From NCBI GenBank assembly GCA_903891325.1, contig CAITEC010000102.1, positions 1 to 64,000 of the forward strand: a DNA stretch of 64,000 nucleotides, written 5' to 3'. The position numbers and the translations under genes were made by a program. The notes beneath the pieces are model-generated. The model searched no databases, was not told the DNA's origin, and saw only the letters and a program-made list of their open reading frames with translations. Below, one piece after another: positions 51,051 through 59,925 of the stretch (its first letter is position 1; each line of letters starts with the position of its first letter). Origin of the DNA: an uncultured Opitutaceae bacterium (GTDB taxonomy: Bacteria; Verrucomicrobiota; Verrucomicrobiia; Opitutales; Opitutaceae).

Positions 51051-52883
51051 ATGTCCACTACCGCTTCTTCCTCACGTGCGACCGGCAACTCCTCCGGCCC
51101 GAGCTCGGCGCGATCGATCCACGATGCGGTGATCCGACTCGCGGGAGACTCGCAGGACGGCATCCAGACAATCGGCGGATTTCTCGCCCGGCTCGCCGGC
51201 CGTTCCGACCAGGAGGTCATGACCTACATGACGATCCCCTCCACGATCTCGGGCGGCCCGTCGATCTTCCAGGTGCGGATGGGCACCGGGGACATTCTCA
51301 CCGCGGGTGACCAGACCGACCTCCTCGTGGCCTTTTACCAGCACAGCTACGAGAGCCATGTGGAATCGCTCCGCCCGGGCGGCGTCCTCATCTACGACTC
51401 CGACCACGTGAAGCCCGACCCCGAGGACAAGCGCTTCACGGCGATCGGCGTGCCGATCACCAGCCGGACGGTCGAGTCGGTCGGCGGCGCGACCAAGGGA
51501 AAGGGGAAGAACATCTTCGTGCTCGGGCTCCTCGGCCGGATCTTCGACCTCGATGTCGCCAAGCTCACGACTCTCATCCAGGAGCGATTTGGCGGGAGGT
51601 CCGAGGATATCGTGCGCAACGCGATGCTGGCCTTCGACTCCGGCTACGCCTACCCGGCGGACAATATCCGCGATTGCTTTTTCCGTTTCGACGCCAAGGC
51701 GCAGGAGGCCTCCTCCGGGCGCCCCCAGGTGACCATGGACGGGAACCTGGCGCTCACCTACGGGCTGATCGCCGCGGGCGTCCGTTACGGCGCCGGGTAC
51801 CCGATCACGCCCTGGTCGAGCATCATGGAGACGCTGCGCTCCGAGCTGCCCAAGTACGGCGGGATCTTTGTGCAGGCCGAGGACGAGCTGGGGGCGATCG
51901 CCTACGCGCTCGGATTCTCCTACGCGGGGCACCTGGCCGTCACGGGAAGCTCCGGACCCGGGCTCTCGCTCAAGATGGAGGCCCTCGGCTGGGCGTCCAT
52001 GTCGGAGATTCCCCTGCTTGTCATCAATGTCCAGCGCGGCGGTCCCAGCACGGGCCTGCCGACCAATGTCGAGCAGTCCGACCTCATGCAGGCGATCTAC
52101 GGCAGCCACGGCGACGCTCCGCGGGTGGTGCTTGCGCCCAAGAACGTCGAGGATTGCTTCCACGTCGCCATTGAGGCCGGGCGGATCGCGCGGGAATACA
52201 GCACGCCGGTCATCATCCTCTCGGACCAGGTGCTCGCCACGCGGATCGAGGCCTTCGACGAGCCCGACCTCAAGGCAATGATGGCCGATCCCAAGCCCGA
52301 CCTCTCGGACCGCGGGCCGGAATTCAAGCCCTTCCCCCTGGACCGGATCACGCGCCATGCTCCGCCGGGATCGCGGATGCTCGGGGGGCACTACCCGACG
52401 GTCACCGGGCTCGAGCACGACGAGAACGGACACCCGGCGGCCGGGCCGGAAATGCACGTGAAGATGACCGCCAAGCGCCGGGACAAGATCAAGGCGGTCG
52501 CCGCGGCGCTGCCGCCGACCACCGTCCACGGGGACCCCGAGGGCGATGTCCTGCTGGTGGGCTGGGGCTCGACCTGGGGATCGATCCGCGAGGCGGCGAA
52601 CCGGCTCCGGGCCGACGGCCGGAAGGTCGGCCAGGTCCACATTCGAAGCCTCAATCCGCTGCCAAACGACCTCGAGCCCATTTTCCGCCGGTACCGGCAG
52701 GTCCTCGTCGCGGAGCTCAACGACGAGGGGCTCTACGGGTTCGGCCAGTTGGCGACGCTCCTGCGCGCCCGCTGGGCGCTCCCATCCATTCGCAGCATCA
52801 CCAAGACCGACGGCCTGACCTTCAGGGTCGGCGAAATCGTCGACGGCGTCACCGCCAGCCTGGCCCGCAACGGAAACTCCTGA
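51051..52883 (+). CDS. korA: 2-oxoacid:ferredoxin oxidoreductase alpha subunit (KorA)
   Basis: The 610-residue subunit fuses the gamma domain (VIRLAGDSQDGIQTIGGFLA, TYMTIPSTISGGPSIFQVRM) ahead of the alpha domain, which begins with MDGNLALTYGLIAAGVRYGA-GYPITPWSSIMETL and has SSGPGLSLKMEALGWASMSE. The C-terminal QVHIRSLNPLPNDLEPIFRR belongs to the transketolase-C-like domain. With KorB it oxidises a 2-oxoacid (likely 2-oxoglutarate or pyruvate) to the acyl-CoA with reduction of ferredoxin. The korB start follows 14 bases after its stop. Ferredoxin-linked central metabolism would connect with the hydrogenases. Confidence 0.93.
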   Translation: MSTTASSSRATGNSSGPSSARSIHDAVIRLAGDSQDGIQTIGGFLARLAGRSDQEVMTYMTIPSTISGGPSIFQVRMGTGDILTAGDQTDLLVAFYQHSYESHVESLRPGGVLIYDSDHVKPDPEDKRFTAIGVPITSRTVESVGGATKGKGKNIFVLGLLGRIFDLDVAKLTTLIQERFGGRSEDIVRNAMLAFDSGYAYPADNIRDCFFRFDAKAQEASSGRPQVTMDGNLALTYGLIAAGVRYGAGYPITPWSSIMETLRSELPKYGGIFVQAEDELGAIAYALGFSYAGHLAVTGSSGPGLSLKMEALGWASMSEIPLLVINVQRGGPSTGLPTNVEQSDLMQAIYGSHGDAPRVVLAPKNVEDCFHVAIEAGRIAREYSTPVIILSDQVLATRIEAFDEPDLKAMMADPKPDLSDRGPEFKPFPLDRITRHAPPGSRMLGGHYPTVTGLEHDENGHPAAGPEMHVKMTAKRRDKIKAVAAALPPTTVHGDPEGDVLLVGWGSTWGSIREAANRLRADGRKVGQVHIRSLNPLPNDLEPIFRRYRQVLVAELNDEGLYGFGQLATLLRARWALPSIRSITKTDGLTFRVGEIVDGVTASLARNGNS

Positions 52884-52897
52884 CCCCCGAAATTCCC

Positions 52898-53845
52898 ATG
52901 GTCTCCGCCTCCTCCGAAATTCCATCCGCCCCGGCGCAGGATCGCCTGCCCATCACCCGCAAGAGCATCACGGGGGACCACCCCACCTGGTGCCCGGGGT
53001 GCGGCGACTTCGCCGTCCTCGCCGTGTTCTACAAGGTCCTGGAGAAGCTCCAGTACCCCCATGAGAGCATCGTGACGATGGCCGGGATCGGCTGCTCGTC
53101 CCGGTTTCCCTACTTCGTCAACACCCACGGCGGGCATTACATCCACGGCCGCTCGCTGCCCTTCAGCGCGGCGATCAGCCTGGGCCGCGACGACCTGCAC
53201 GTGTTCGCCTTCGGCGGCGACGGCGACGGCTTCTCGATCGGCGGCAACCACCTGGTCCACACCGCGCGCAAGAATCCCCGGATGACCTACGTGATCATGG
53301 ACAATTCCGTGTACGGCCTCACCAAGAAGCAGACCTCCCCGACCTCGCCCCTGGGCTTCAAGTCCAAGACCGATCCGACCGGCGCGATCGACCAGCCGAT
53401 CAACCCCATGGGCACGCTGGTGAACAGCGGGGCCACCTTCATCGCCCGCAGCCACGCCACGCAGATCAACCACATGGCGCAGATGATGGAGCGGGCGGCC
53501 CGGCACGACGGCTTCTCCGTGGTCGAGATCCTCTCCGAGTGCGTCGAGTTCTTCCCGGGCGCGTTCGACGCGGGCAATCCCCGCAAGGGCGGCGCCTTTT
53601 CGATCATCGAGGAGCGCAAGAACGACGGCACGCCCGAGGACGAGCAGCGGCATGACACCTCCGACGCCCGGGCGGCCTACCGTCTCGCCTCGCTGCCCTG
53701 GCCGGGCGCGTTTGGCGTCTTCTACGAGTCGCACCGCCCGACCAAGAACCAGCTAGAGGGAAACCTGATCAGCGCCGCCCGTCAGAAGGTGGCCGGAAAG
53801 TCCGACCTGCAGATCCTCCAGTCGAGCTTCGCCAAGCTTCGCTGA
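52898..53845 (+). CDS. korB: 2-oxoacid:ferredoxin oxidoreductase beta subunit (KorB)
   Basis: The 315-residue subunit binds thiamine diphosphate and a [4Fe-4S] cluster. Cluster ligands lie in HPTWCPGCGDFAVLAVF and GIGCSSRFPYF, and the TPP motif in FAFGGDGDGFSIGGNHLVHT-ARKNPRMTYVIMDNSVYGLT. DPTGAIDQPINPMGTLVNSG is the substrate-side loop. The size and the absence of a fused ferredoxin domain match the two-subunit KorAB form. Expression is coupled to korA. Confidence 0.94.
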   Translation: MVSASSEIPSAPAQDRLPITRKSITGDHPTWCPGCGDFAVLAVFYKVLEKLQYPHESIVTMAGIGCSSRFPYFVNTHGGHYIHGRSLPFSAAISLGRDDLHVFAFGGDGDGFSIGGNHLVHTARKNPRMTYVIMDNSVYGLTKKQTSPTSPLGFKSKTDPTGAIDQPINPMGTLVNSGATFIARSHATQINHMAQMMERAARHDGFSVVEILSECVEFFPGAFDAGNPRKGGAFSIIEERKNDGTPEDEQRHDTSDARAAYRLASLPWPGAFGVFYESHRPTKNQLEGNLISAARQKVAGKSDLQILQSSFAKLR

Positions 53846-53854
53846 CGGGGACGC

Positions 53855-56401
53855 TCAGTAGCGCGCCGCCACCGTCACGCGGCCGGATAGCCCCTTCAGC
53901 TCGATATATTCCCCGGCCGGGTCGAAGTTCGTCCACGGCTTCCCGTTCACCTCCACGCTCCGGATCCTCGCTGCGGCGGGATGCCGCAGCCGCAGGCGGA
54001 CGGCATTGGGCGGATTGCGCGACGGGATGTCCACGATGGCGCTGATCGCGCCGTTCGCCGCGTCGGAGGTGATGGCGAAGGCGGCCTCGCCAAAGCAGGT
54101 GGGCGCGCGCGACACCGCGATCCGCTTTCCCTGGCCGAGCCAGGCGCGGGGCGTGCCCCGGGCGAGCCAGAGCACACCGCCGTCCTCCATCACGAGCATC
54201 ATCCGCACGTTGCGGAGGAATCCCGCCTCCTCGAAGGTCTTGTCCTTTGCGTCGGACCTGTCGGTCCCCTCCCAGAGCGTGTACCCGTTGCCCGGGTCGA
54301 TTTCCGCGGCGTAGCCGTTGTACAGCCCGCGCAGGAACATCGGGATGTCGTCCCGGGCCAGGTAGACGCCGGGGGCGTTGTTGTAGCTGTTCTGCTCGTT
54401 CTGCCCGTCGCGGACCAGGCGGTCCTCGTAGACGTCGAGCAGGTCGGCGACGATCGGGTCCCGCGGACCGATGACTCCCGCCTCGACCAGCGTCAGCGAT
54501 CCCATCTTTCCGTCGTAGTAGCGGCTGTGACCGGTCGCGGCGCCGCTGTCGACATCCAGCGCCAGCCCGCGGATATAGGGCATGAAGGAGTAATCGCGCC
54601 GGTAGGTGCCGTCGGAAACCTTCACGACCTGGGTGAGCGCAAGGGAGCGGTCGACGGCCCGGCGGATGTCGCTGCGCATGACGTCCGCCTCCCGCACCGG
54701 ATCGGGCCCGGGGAGCGCGCGCGTGTGTTCCAGGAGCAGGCCAACGTCGTTCAGCCCCTGGAAAAAGAATCCGGACATCGCGTAGAAAATCCGGTTGTCG
54801 TTGTTGTCCGAGATGTTCGACGGGGGCATGAGCCCGTGGGCCCACGAACCGGCTGGCTGGGAGCCGTCCCAGGTGTCCCGCAGCCGAATCGTCGCCTCGG
54901 CCGCCTTGCGCAGGACCGGCTCGGCCTTTGACCACCAGTCCGCATCCCGGGTCATCCGGTAGTGGAAGGCGGCCGCCGCCATGATCCGCCCGTGGCCGGA
55001 GCTGTGCTTCTGGTCGTAGCCGGGCGAGCGCCGGTTGGGGCTGTTGTACGGGTTGCAGAGAGCGTCGGCGCCCATGGATTCGGCGTGCCAGATGAAGGGC
55101 TGGGCATGCGCTCCGAAAAGCCAGTAGTCCAGTCCGCCCCGGGCGAGGTCGTGCAGCCCCATCATGTCCAGGACGCGGATGTTCAGGAAGCTTTCCGAGC
55201 CAAGGGCGACCGTGCCCTCATTGCCCCCGTTGCTCTTGTCGTAGGGCCAGATGCTCACCGCATAGGTGCCGTCGGGGCATTTCTGGCACCAGCGCTGCAG
55301 GTGCCACGCGCCCAGCTCCCATTGGCGGACGATCGGTTTTTCCGGGACGTCGATCGTCATGACCGGCTTTATCGGGGGGACGGGGAAATCCGGAAACTGC
55401 GCGCCGGGGTGGAAGCGCCGCATGGCGCTCTCCCAGCTCTCCTCGGGGGCGGCCTCGACCCGTTCCCGGGTGGTCTTCAGTCCCCTTGCCGCCAGTTGCC
55501 GGGCAAATTCGGCGGCGGAAACCCCGGTTCCGGACTTTGCAACGAAGATCCCGGCTCCCGGCATGAGAACAGGGCCCTCGTCGAGCGCCCGAAGCGCGAC
55601 CGTGACATCCTCAACGCCGCCGCGGACGGTCAGGAGCGTCCGGCTGTTGCCCGGGTCGTCGGTCTGCAGAAGGCGCACATGGATGCCGCGCCGGCTGCCG
55701 TCCCGGGACACCAGGGGGGTTATCCCCCGGACAAGGCCATTGTAGGCCTCCACCCGGCCGAGCCAGCCCGTGCGCGGGCCGCCGCGCCGGAACCCCCACT
55801 CGACGTCGATCGTCGATTCCTTCATCCAGCGCGCCTTGCCATAGGCGTGGATCGCGGGGACGGCGACGTCGGGATCGGCGCCGCGATAGATGACGTAGAG
55901 CTTGGTGAGGGGCTGGCAGGTGAGATTGAATCTGAATGCGATGGTCCCCTGCGGGGTGGCCGCCGGGTGCCCCTGCTCCTCCGCCACAACAGCGGCATAC
56001 GGCGGCTTGCGGCACACATCCTCCCACAACGAGGCCGACGACCGTGCGGCGACAAGGATCTCCCCCACCTTGGGGAGGTGCCCGCCGGCGTTGGGGAATT
56101 CAAGGGTCACGTGCTGGATGTCGCGGGGCTCCTCCCAGAGAAGGCCCGCCAGGACGATGCCGCGGGGAAGGACATCGGCGGAGTCGTCGTAGTACCACAC
56201 CAGCGACCCGTTGATCGTGTCCCAGCGAAGCATCTTGTGAGGCTGGAGCCAATCGGACTCCGGGGGGTTGGCGGCGGAGCCCCTGCCGTAGGCGTAGGCC
56301 CAGGGCGAAAGGTCAACCGGCTCGCCCGGGGTCGCGGGCGCGGCCGCAAGCCGGAGCGAGGCGAGGATCAGGAGCGCGGTTAGGGGCCAATTTTTCAGCA
56401 T
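53855..56401 (-). CDS. Large secreted glycosidase-like protein
   Basis: From MLKNWPLTALLILASLRLAA the product has 848 residues with a signal peptide. The N-terminal 350 residues form beta-sandwich regions (DLSPWAYAYGRGSAANPPES, then RNSRTLL-like repeats). The central part reads as an (alpha/alpha)6 barrel: QWELGAWHLQRWCQKCPDGT, LFGAHAQPFIWHAESMGADA and IFYAMSGFFFQGLNDVGLLL. A C-terminal beta-sandwich ends in GEYIELKGLSGRVTVAARY. It resembles polysaccharide-degrading six-hairpin enzymes, but the family and catalytic acids cannot be assigned. It is convergent with korB (9-base gap). Confidence 0.65.
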   Translation of the reverse strand: MLKNWPLTALLILASLRLAAAPATPGEPVDLSPWAYAYGRGSAANPPESDWLQPHKMLRWDTINGSLVWYYDDSADVLPRGIVLAGLLWEEPRDIQHVTLEFPNAGGHLPKVGEILVAARSSASLWEDVCRKPPYAAVVAEEQGHPAATPQGTIAFRFNLTCQPLTKLYVIYRGADPDVAVPAIHAYGKARWMKESTIDVEWGFRRGGPRTGWLGRVEAYNGLVRGITPLVSRDGSRRGIHVRLLQTDDPGNSRTLLTVRGGVEDVTVALRALDEGPVLMPGAGIFVAKSGTGVSAAEFARQLAARGLKTTRERVEAAPEESWESAMRRFHPGAQFPDFPVPPIKPVMTIDVPEKPIVRQWELGAWHLQRWCQKCPDGTYAVSIWPYDKSNGGNEGTVALGSESFLNIRVLDMMGLHDLARGGLDYWLFGAHAQPFIWHAESMGADALCNPYNSPNRRSPGYDQKHSSGHGRIMAAAAFHYRMTRDADWWSKAEPVLRKAAEATIRLRDTWDGSQPAGSWAHGLMPPSNISDNNDNRIFYAMSGFFFQGLNDVGLLLEHTRALPGPDPVREADVMRSDIRRAVDRSLALTQVVKVSDGTYRRDYSFMPYIRGLALDVDSGAATGHSRYYDGKMGSLTLVEAGVIGPRDPIVADLLDVYEDRLVRDGQNEQNSYNNAPGVYLARDDIPMFLRGLYNGYAAEIDPGNGYTLWEGTDRSDAKDKTFEEAGFLRNVRMMLVMEDGGVLWLARGTPRAWLGQGKRIAVSRAPTCFGEAAFAITSDAANGAISAIVDIPSRNPPNAVRLRLRHPAAARIRSVEVNGKPWTNFDPAGEYIELKGLSGRVTVAARY

Positions 56402-56464
56402 GGGAAGGGGTGGGACAGGCAATGAGGCGCGGTCGGCCGGGTCAATTTCAGACGGAAACGGATT

Positions 56465-56632
56465 TTGAACAGGAAGTTCGGGAAGATCGGAAAGGCCCGG
56501 AAGGATGGGCCCAAGATCAAAATCAAGACCGACTGCGTGCAGGGAATCCGGATGGGACTCCGGAAGGAGTTGGATTATGGATGGATCGAGCTCCCCGCTC
56601 TTCCCGACCTTCCTGTTCGAGTCCGAAATTTT
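56465..56632. repeat. Palindromic repeat family D, copy 2
   Basis: The left end TTTTGAACAGGAAGTTCGGGAAG matches copy 1 at 18113; the right end CTTCCCGACCTTCCTGTTCG is its inverted complement. The interior has nested inverted pieces (GGAATCCGGATGGGACTCCGG). It occupies most of the 283-base gap between two divergent genes. Confidence 0.75.
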
Positions 56633-56684
56633 CTCTTGTTGATTGTGGCGGCTGCTTCCTATCCCCTTTTTTCAACAACCATCC

Positions 56685-57719
56685 ATGAAAAACCGCTTCA
56701 AGCAGGCAAAGGACATCAAGGTCGGCGTCATCGGGTACGGTGGCGCCTTCAATATGGGTAAGCTCCACCTTCAGGACATGCTGAAGGCGGGGATGACACC
56801 CTGGGCGGTGGCCGAGCCCGACGCGGTCCGCCTGGCGGTCGCCGCGAAGGAATTCCCGGGGATCCAGACCTACGCCAGCGTGACGGAGATGCTGGCCAAG
56901 TCGGAGGTCAACCTGGTCGTCATCATCACGCCCCACAACACCCATGCGCCGATCGCGCTCCAGTGCCTGCGTGCCGGGCGGCATGTCGTTTCCGAGAAGC
57001 CCCTGGCGATCACCACCGCGGAGTGCGACGCGATGATCGCGGCGGCCCGGAAAGCCGGCGTGATGGTCTCGACCTTCCACAACCGCCACTGGGACGGCTC
57101 GATCGTGAAGGCGCTCGAGGTCGTCCGCTCCGGGGCGATCGGGGATATTGTCCGGATCGAGGCGCACATGGGGCAGTGGGGGAAGCCGGGCGACTGGTGG
57201 CGCTCCAGCAAGAGCATTTCCGGCGGCATCCTCTACGACTGGGGAGTCCACCTGCTCGAGTACTCGCTCCAGCTTCTCGATTCCGAGATCGCGGAGGTCA
57301 GCGGCTTCGCCAAGTCCGGATTCTGGGCGGGCCAGTCGAAGTGGGGCGCGGACACGATCGAGGACGAGGGCTTTGCCGTCGTGCGCTTCAAGAGCGGCAC
57401 CTGGCTCACCCTCTGCGTCACCGGGATCGACGCGAGCCCGAAGCGGGGAATGGTCGAGGTGACCGGGACGAAGGGGACCTTCTGGTGGGATTACGACAAC
57501 TACGAAATCACCGTCCGCGATAGCGAGAAAGCCATCGTGACGAAGGGCAGGAATCCGACCTCGCTGTGGGAAAAGTACTATGAAAATGTCGCCGCCCACC
57601 TGGTGAAGGGCGCGCCGCTGACGATCACCCCCGAGTGGTCCCGCCGGCCGATCCACATCCTGGACCTGGCCGACCGCAGCGCGCGCGAGGGCCGGGCGCT
57701 CAAGCCGAAGTACGTTTGA
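56685..57719 (+). CDS. Gfo/Idh/MocA family oxidoreductase
   Basis: From MKNRFKQAKDIKVGVIGYGG the product has 344 residues. The N-terminal Rossmann fold binds NAD(P) at VGVIGYGGAFNMGK, and HVVSEKPLAITTAECDAMIA holds the EKP motif with its catalytic Lys. FHNRHWDGSIVKALEVVRSG and ISGGILYDWGVHLLEYSLQL (D-x-G-x-H) complete the active site. Such enzymes oxidise or reduce sugars and inositols, and Verrucomicrobia carry many. The substrate is unknown. The stop overlaps the convergent SDR gene by 20 bases. Confidence 0.92.
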   Translation: MKNRFKQAKDIKVGVIGYGGAFNMGKLHLQDMLKAGMTPWAVAEPDAVRLAVAAKEFPGIQTYASVTEMLAKSEVNLVVIITPHNTHAPIALQCLRAGRHVVSEKPLAITTAECDAMIAAARKAGVMVSTFHNRHWDGSIVKALEVVRSGAIGDIVRIEAHMGQWGKPGDWWRSSKSISGGILYDWGVHLLEYSLQLLDSEIAEVSGFAKSGFWAGQSKWGADTIEDEGFAVVRFKSGTWLTLCVTGIDASPKRGMVEVTGTKGTFWWDYDNYEITVRDSEKAIVTKGRNPTSLWEKYYENVAAHLVKGAPLTITPEWSRRPIHILDLADRSAREGRALKPKYV

Positions 57720-58662
57720 GTCGCCAGCGGGCGCAGAGGTCGGCGGCGGCGGCCGGCCAGTCGGGAAACTTGAACGCGAAGCCGGACTCAAGCAGCCGGC
57801 CGGGCACCACGCGCCGGCTTTTCAGGACCAGCTCGGTCTCCGTCCGCAGGAAGAAGGCCCCGATCTCCAGCATCCAGCGGGCGGCGGGGAGGCCGAACCG
57901 GACGCCCCAGGCCCGGCGCAGTTCGCGCATGAACGCGGCGTTCGGGACCGGCCCGGGTGAAACGATGTTCACCGGTCCGGATATCTCCGGGTGCTCGATG
58001 AGCCACCCGATCGCCGCGACAAAATCATCCTCGTGAATCCAGGAGACGAATTGCCGCCCGTCCCCCGCGCGTCCGCCCAGCCCCCGGCGCACCAGCCCGA
58101 GCAGGACGTCGAAGGCGGTTCCCGGCTCGGCGCCCATGACAATGCCGATCCGCAGCGCGACCTTCCGGGTCCGCGGCGCATCCGCGTCGGCCAGCGCCTT
58201 TTCCCAGGTCCTGGCGACGCCGGTGCTGAAGTTCCAGGTCTCGGGGACGCCCGGCTCGGTGTCGGGGATGATACCGGAGGTCTCGTCGTTGGCCGTGTCG
58301 TAACGGTGCGCGTAAATGGTCGCGGTCGCCGCCTGGAGCCATAGGGAGGGCGGTCGGGAGGCGCGCGCGATCGCCTCGCCGATCACCCGGGTGGACCTTG
58401 TCCGCGAATCGACGATCTGGCGGCGGTGGGCTGCGCTGTACCGGCAGTTGACGGTGCGACCCGCAAGGTTGATCACGGCGTCCGCCCCGTCGATCTCGGC
58501 CATCCACGGACCGGGGCTCATCGCGTCCCAGACTGCTGTCCGCCACGGAAGGCCCGGGGCGGGGCTGCGGCTGAGGACCACGACCTCGCGCCCAGCCCCG
58601 GAAAGCGAGCGAGCCAGGGCGCGGCCCAGGAATCCCGAGCCCCCGGCGATCACGATTTTCAC
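57700..58662 (-). CDS. TIGR01777-type SDR epimerase (YfcH-like)
   Basis: The 320-residue product has the NAD-binding MKIVIAGGSGFLGRALARSL at its start, and GADAVINLAGRTVNCRYSAA, typical of TIGR01777. VALRIGIVMGAEPGTAFDVL and the C-terminal DUF1731 part (KSRRVVPGRLLESGFAFKFP) follow. Function in bacteria is uncertain; members are implicated in cell-division-linked or envelope metabolism. Its start overlaps the stop of dmeF (4 bases), so the two are probably cotranscribed. Confidence 0.9.
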   Translation of the reverse strand: MKIVIAGGSGFLGRALARSLSGAGREVVVLSRSPAPGLPWRTAVWDAMSPGPWMAEIDGADAVINLAGRTVNCRYSAAHRRQIVDSRTRSTRVIGEAIARASRPPSLWLQAATATIYAHRYDTANDETSGIIPDTEPGVPETWNFSTGVARTWEKALADADAPRTRKVALRIGIVMGAEPGTAFDVLLGLVRRGLGGRAGDGRQFVSWIHEDDFVAAIGWLIEHPEISGPVNIVSPGPVPNAAFMRELRRAWGVRFGLPAARWMLEIGAFFLRTETELVLKSRRVVPGRLLESGFAFKFPDWPAAAADLCARWRLKRTSA

Positions 58663-59621
58663 GACGCAACGCCCCGCGGAACCGCGTGGATCTCGATCGT
58701 CACATGCAGCAGTTCCGCGTGCTCCTTGAATTTTTTCCTGTAGTACTCGGGCGTCCTCGGGTTTTCAGCGGCGATCGAGACGATCGCGGAGAACTGCCCG
58801 ACGCCGACCTGCCAGACGTGGAGATCGACAATCGAGGTGCCCTCCTCGGACTCGACCGCCTTCCGGATCTCGTCCTTGAGATCGGTCTGGGGGGTCCGGT
58901 CGATCAGGATGACGCTCGTGTCCCGGAGGAGGACCCAGGACCATTGCGCGACCACGCCCGACCCGATGATCCCCATCACCGGGTCCATCCAGACCCAGCC
59001 CAGGAACTTGCCCGCGACGAGCGCCGTGATCGCGAGGAGGGAGGTGACCGCGTCCGCCAGGATGTGGACGTAGGCGGCCTTGAGGTTCAGGTCCATCTCC
59101 CCGGCGTGCCCATGGCCGTGCGAGTCGCCGTGCCCGTGGCCGTGCTTGAGGAGCAGGGCGCTGGCGACATTCACACAGAGGCCGAGGCAGCCGATCGCAA
59201 TCGACTCGTTGTAGTGGATCGGAAGGGGATGGAAGAGGCGAAGGACGGACTCCGCGGCCATGAAGACGGCGACGACGCCCAGGAGGACGGCGCTCGTGTA
59301 GCCCCCCAGGACGTCGATCTTGCCGGTCCCGAAGCAGAAGCTGGAGTCCTGCCGGTGGCGGCGGGAGATGGCATAGGCCGCCGCCGTGATGAGGAAGGCG
59401 GCGACATGCGTGCTCATGTGCCACCCGTCCGCGAGGAGGGCCATCGAGTGAAAGCGCCAGCCGGCGAGGATCTCGAAGACCATCATCGCGGCGGTGAGCA
59501 GGACGAGCCGCCGGGTCTTCTTCTCGGAATCGCCCCGTTCGGGCGTGTAGTCGTGGTCGTGTCTGAACGGCTTGAGCAGCTTGTCTTGCACGGGGGCAGT
59601 GTGTACCTTCCCGGCCGCCAT
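58659..59621 (-). CDS. dmeF: DmeF-type Co/Ni cation diffusion facilitator
   Basis: From MAAGKVHTAPVQDKLLKPFR the product has 320 residues. The CDF fold is evident: RLVLLTAAMMVFEILAGWRF, SMALLADGWHMSTHVAAFLI (metal site D-G-W-H) and CFGTGKIDVLGGYTSAVLLG, then a His-rich loop (HGHGHGDSHGHGHAG) and HILADAVTSLLAI (second HxxxD site). The W-H instead of H-M spacing with the His loop is typical of the Co/Ni exporter DmeF. Together with the NiCoT importer it would buffer nickel. The start overlaps the opposite ABM start at CATG; a later GTG (VQDKLLKP) is possible. Confidence 0.88.
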   Translation of the reverse strand: MAAGKVHTAPVQDKLLKPFRHDHDYTPERGDSEKKTRRLVLLTAAMMVFEILAGWRFHSMALLADGWHMSTHVAAFLITAAAYAISRRHRQDSSFCFGTGKIDVLGGYTSAVLLGVVAVFMAAESVLRLFHPLPIHYNESIAIGCLGLCVNVASALLLKHGHGHGDSHGHGHAGEMDLNLKAAYVHILADAVTSLLAITALVAGKFLGWVWMDPVMGIIGSGVVAQWSWVLLRDTSVILIDRTPQTDLKDEIRKAVESEEGTSIVDLHVWQVGVGQFSAIVSIAAENPRTPEYYRKKFKEHAELLHVTIEIHAVPRGVAS

Positions 59622-59925
59622 GACAATCTTGCATGTCCACATCCAGGTGAAGCCCGAGTGCGTCGAGGCCTTCAAGGCGGCGACGCTTGAGAACGCCCGC
59701 AACAGCGTCCAGGAGCGGCTGGTCGCCCGCTTTGACGTCGCGCAGCAGGAGGACGATCCCACGCGCTTTGTCCTCGTCGAGGCGTACCGCGGCCCGGAGG
59801 GCCATGCCGCGCACCGGGAGACCCGCCACTACCAGGCCTGGCGCGACACGGTCGCCCCCATGATGGCCGGGGAGCGCAGGGCCTCCCGATACACGAACCT
59901 CTTTCCCGCAGATGACCGCTGGTGA
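59620..59925 (+). CDS. Antibiotic biosynthesis monooxygenase (ABM) domain protein
   Basis: The 101-residue product MTILHVHIQVKPECVEAFKA with VLVEAYRGPEGHAAHRETRH-YQAW fits the ferredoxin-like ABM fold, with the H-x-x-x-x-x-x-x-x-Y segment found in quinol monooxygenases (YgiN) and LsrG-like proteins. It is a small dimeric enzyme acting on quinols or aldehydes; the substrate is unknown. Its stop overlaps the alcohol dehydrogenase start by 14 bases, which suggests one pathway for the two. Confidence 0.8.
   Translation: MTILHVHIQVKPECVEAFKAATLENARNSVQERLVARFDVAQQEDDPTRFVLVEAYRGPEGHAAHRETRHYQAWRDTVAPMMAGERRASRYTNLFPADDRW

Noticed and set aside
51072-52925. 617-residue reverse frame opposite korA
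   Set aside because: It is antisense to korA, whose alpha and gamma domain motifs are clear.
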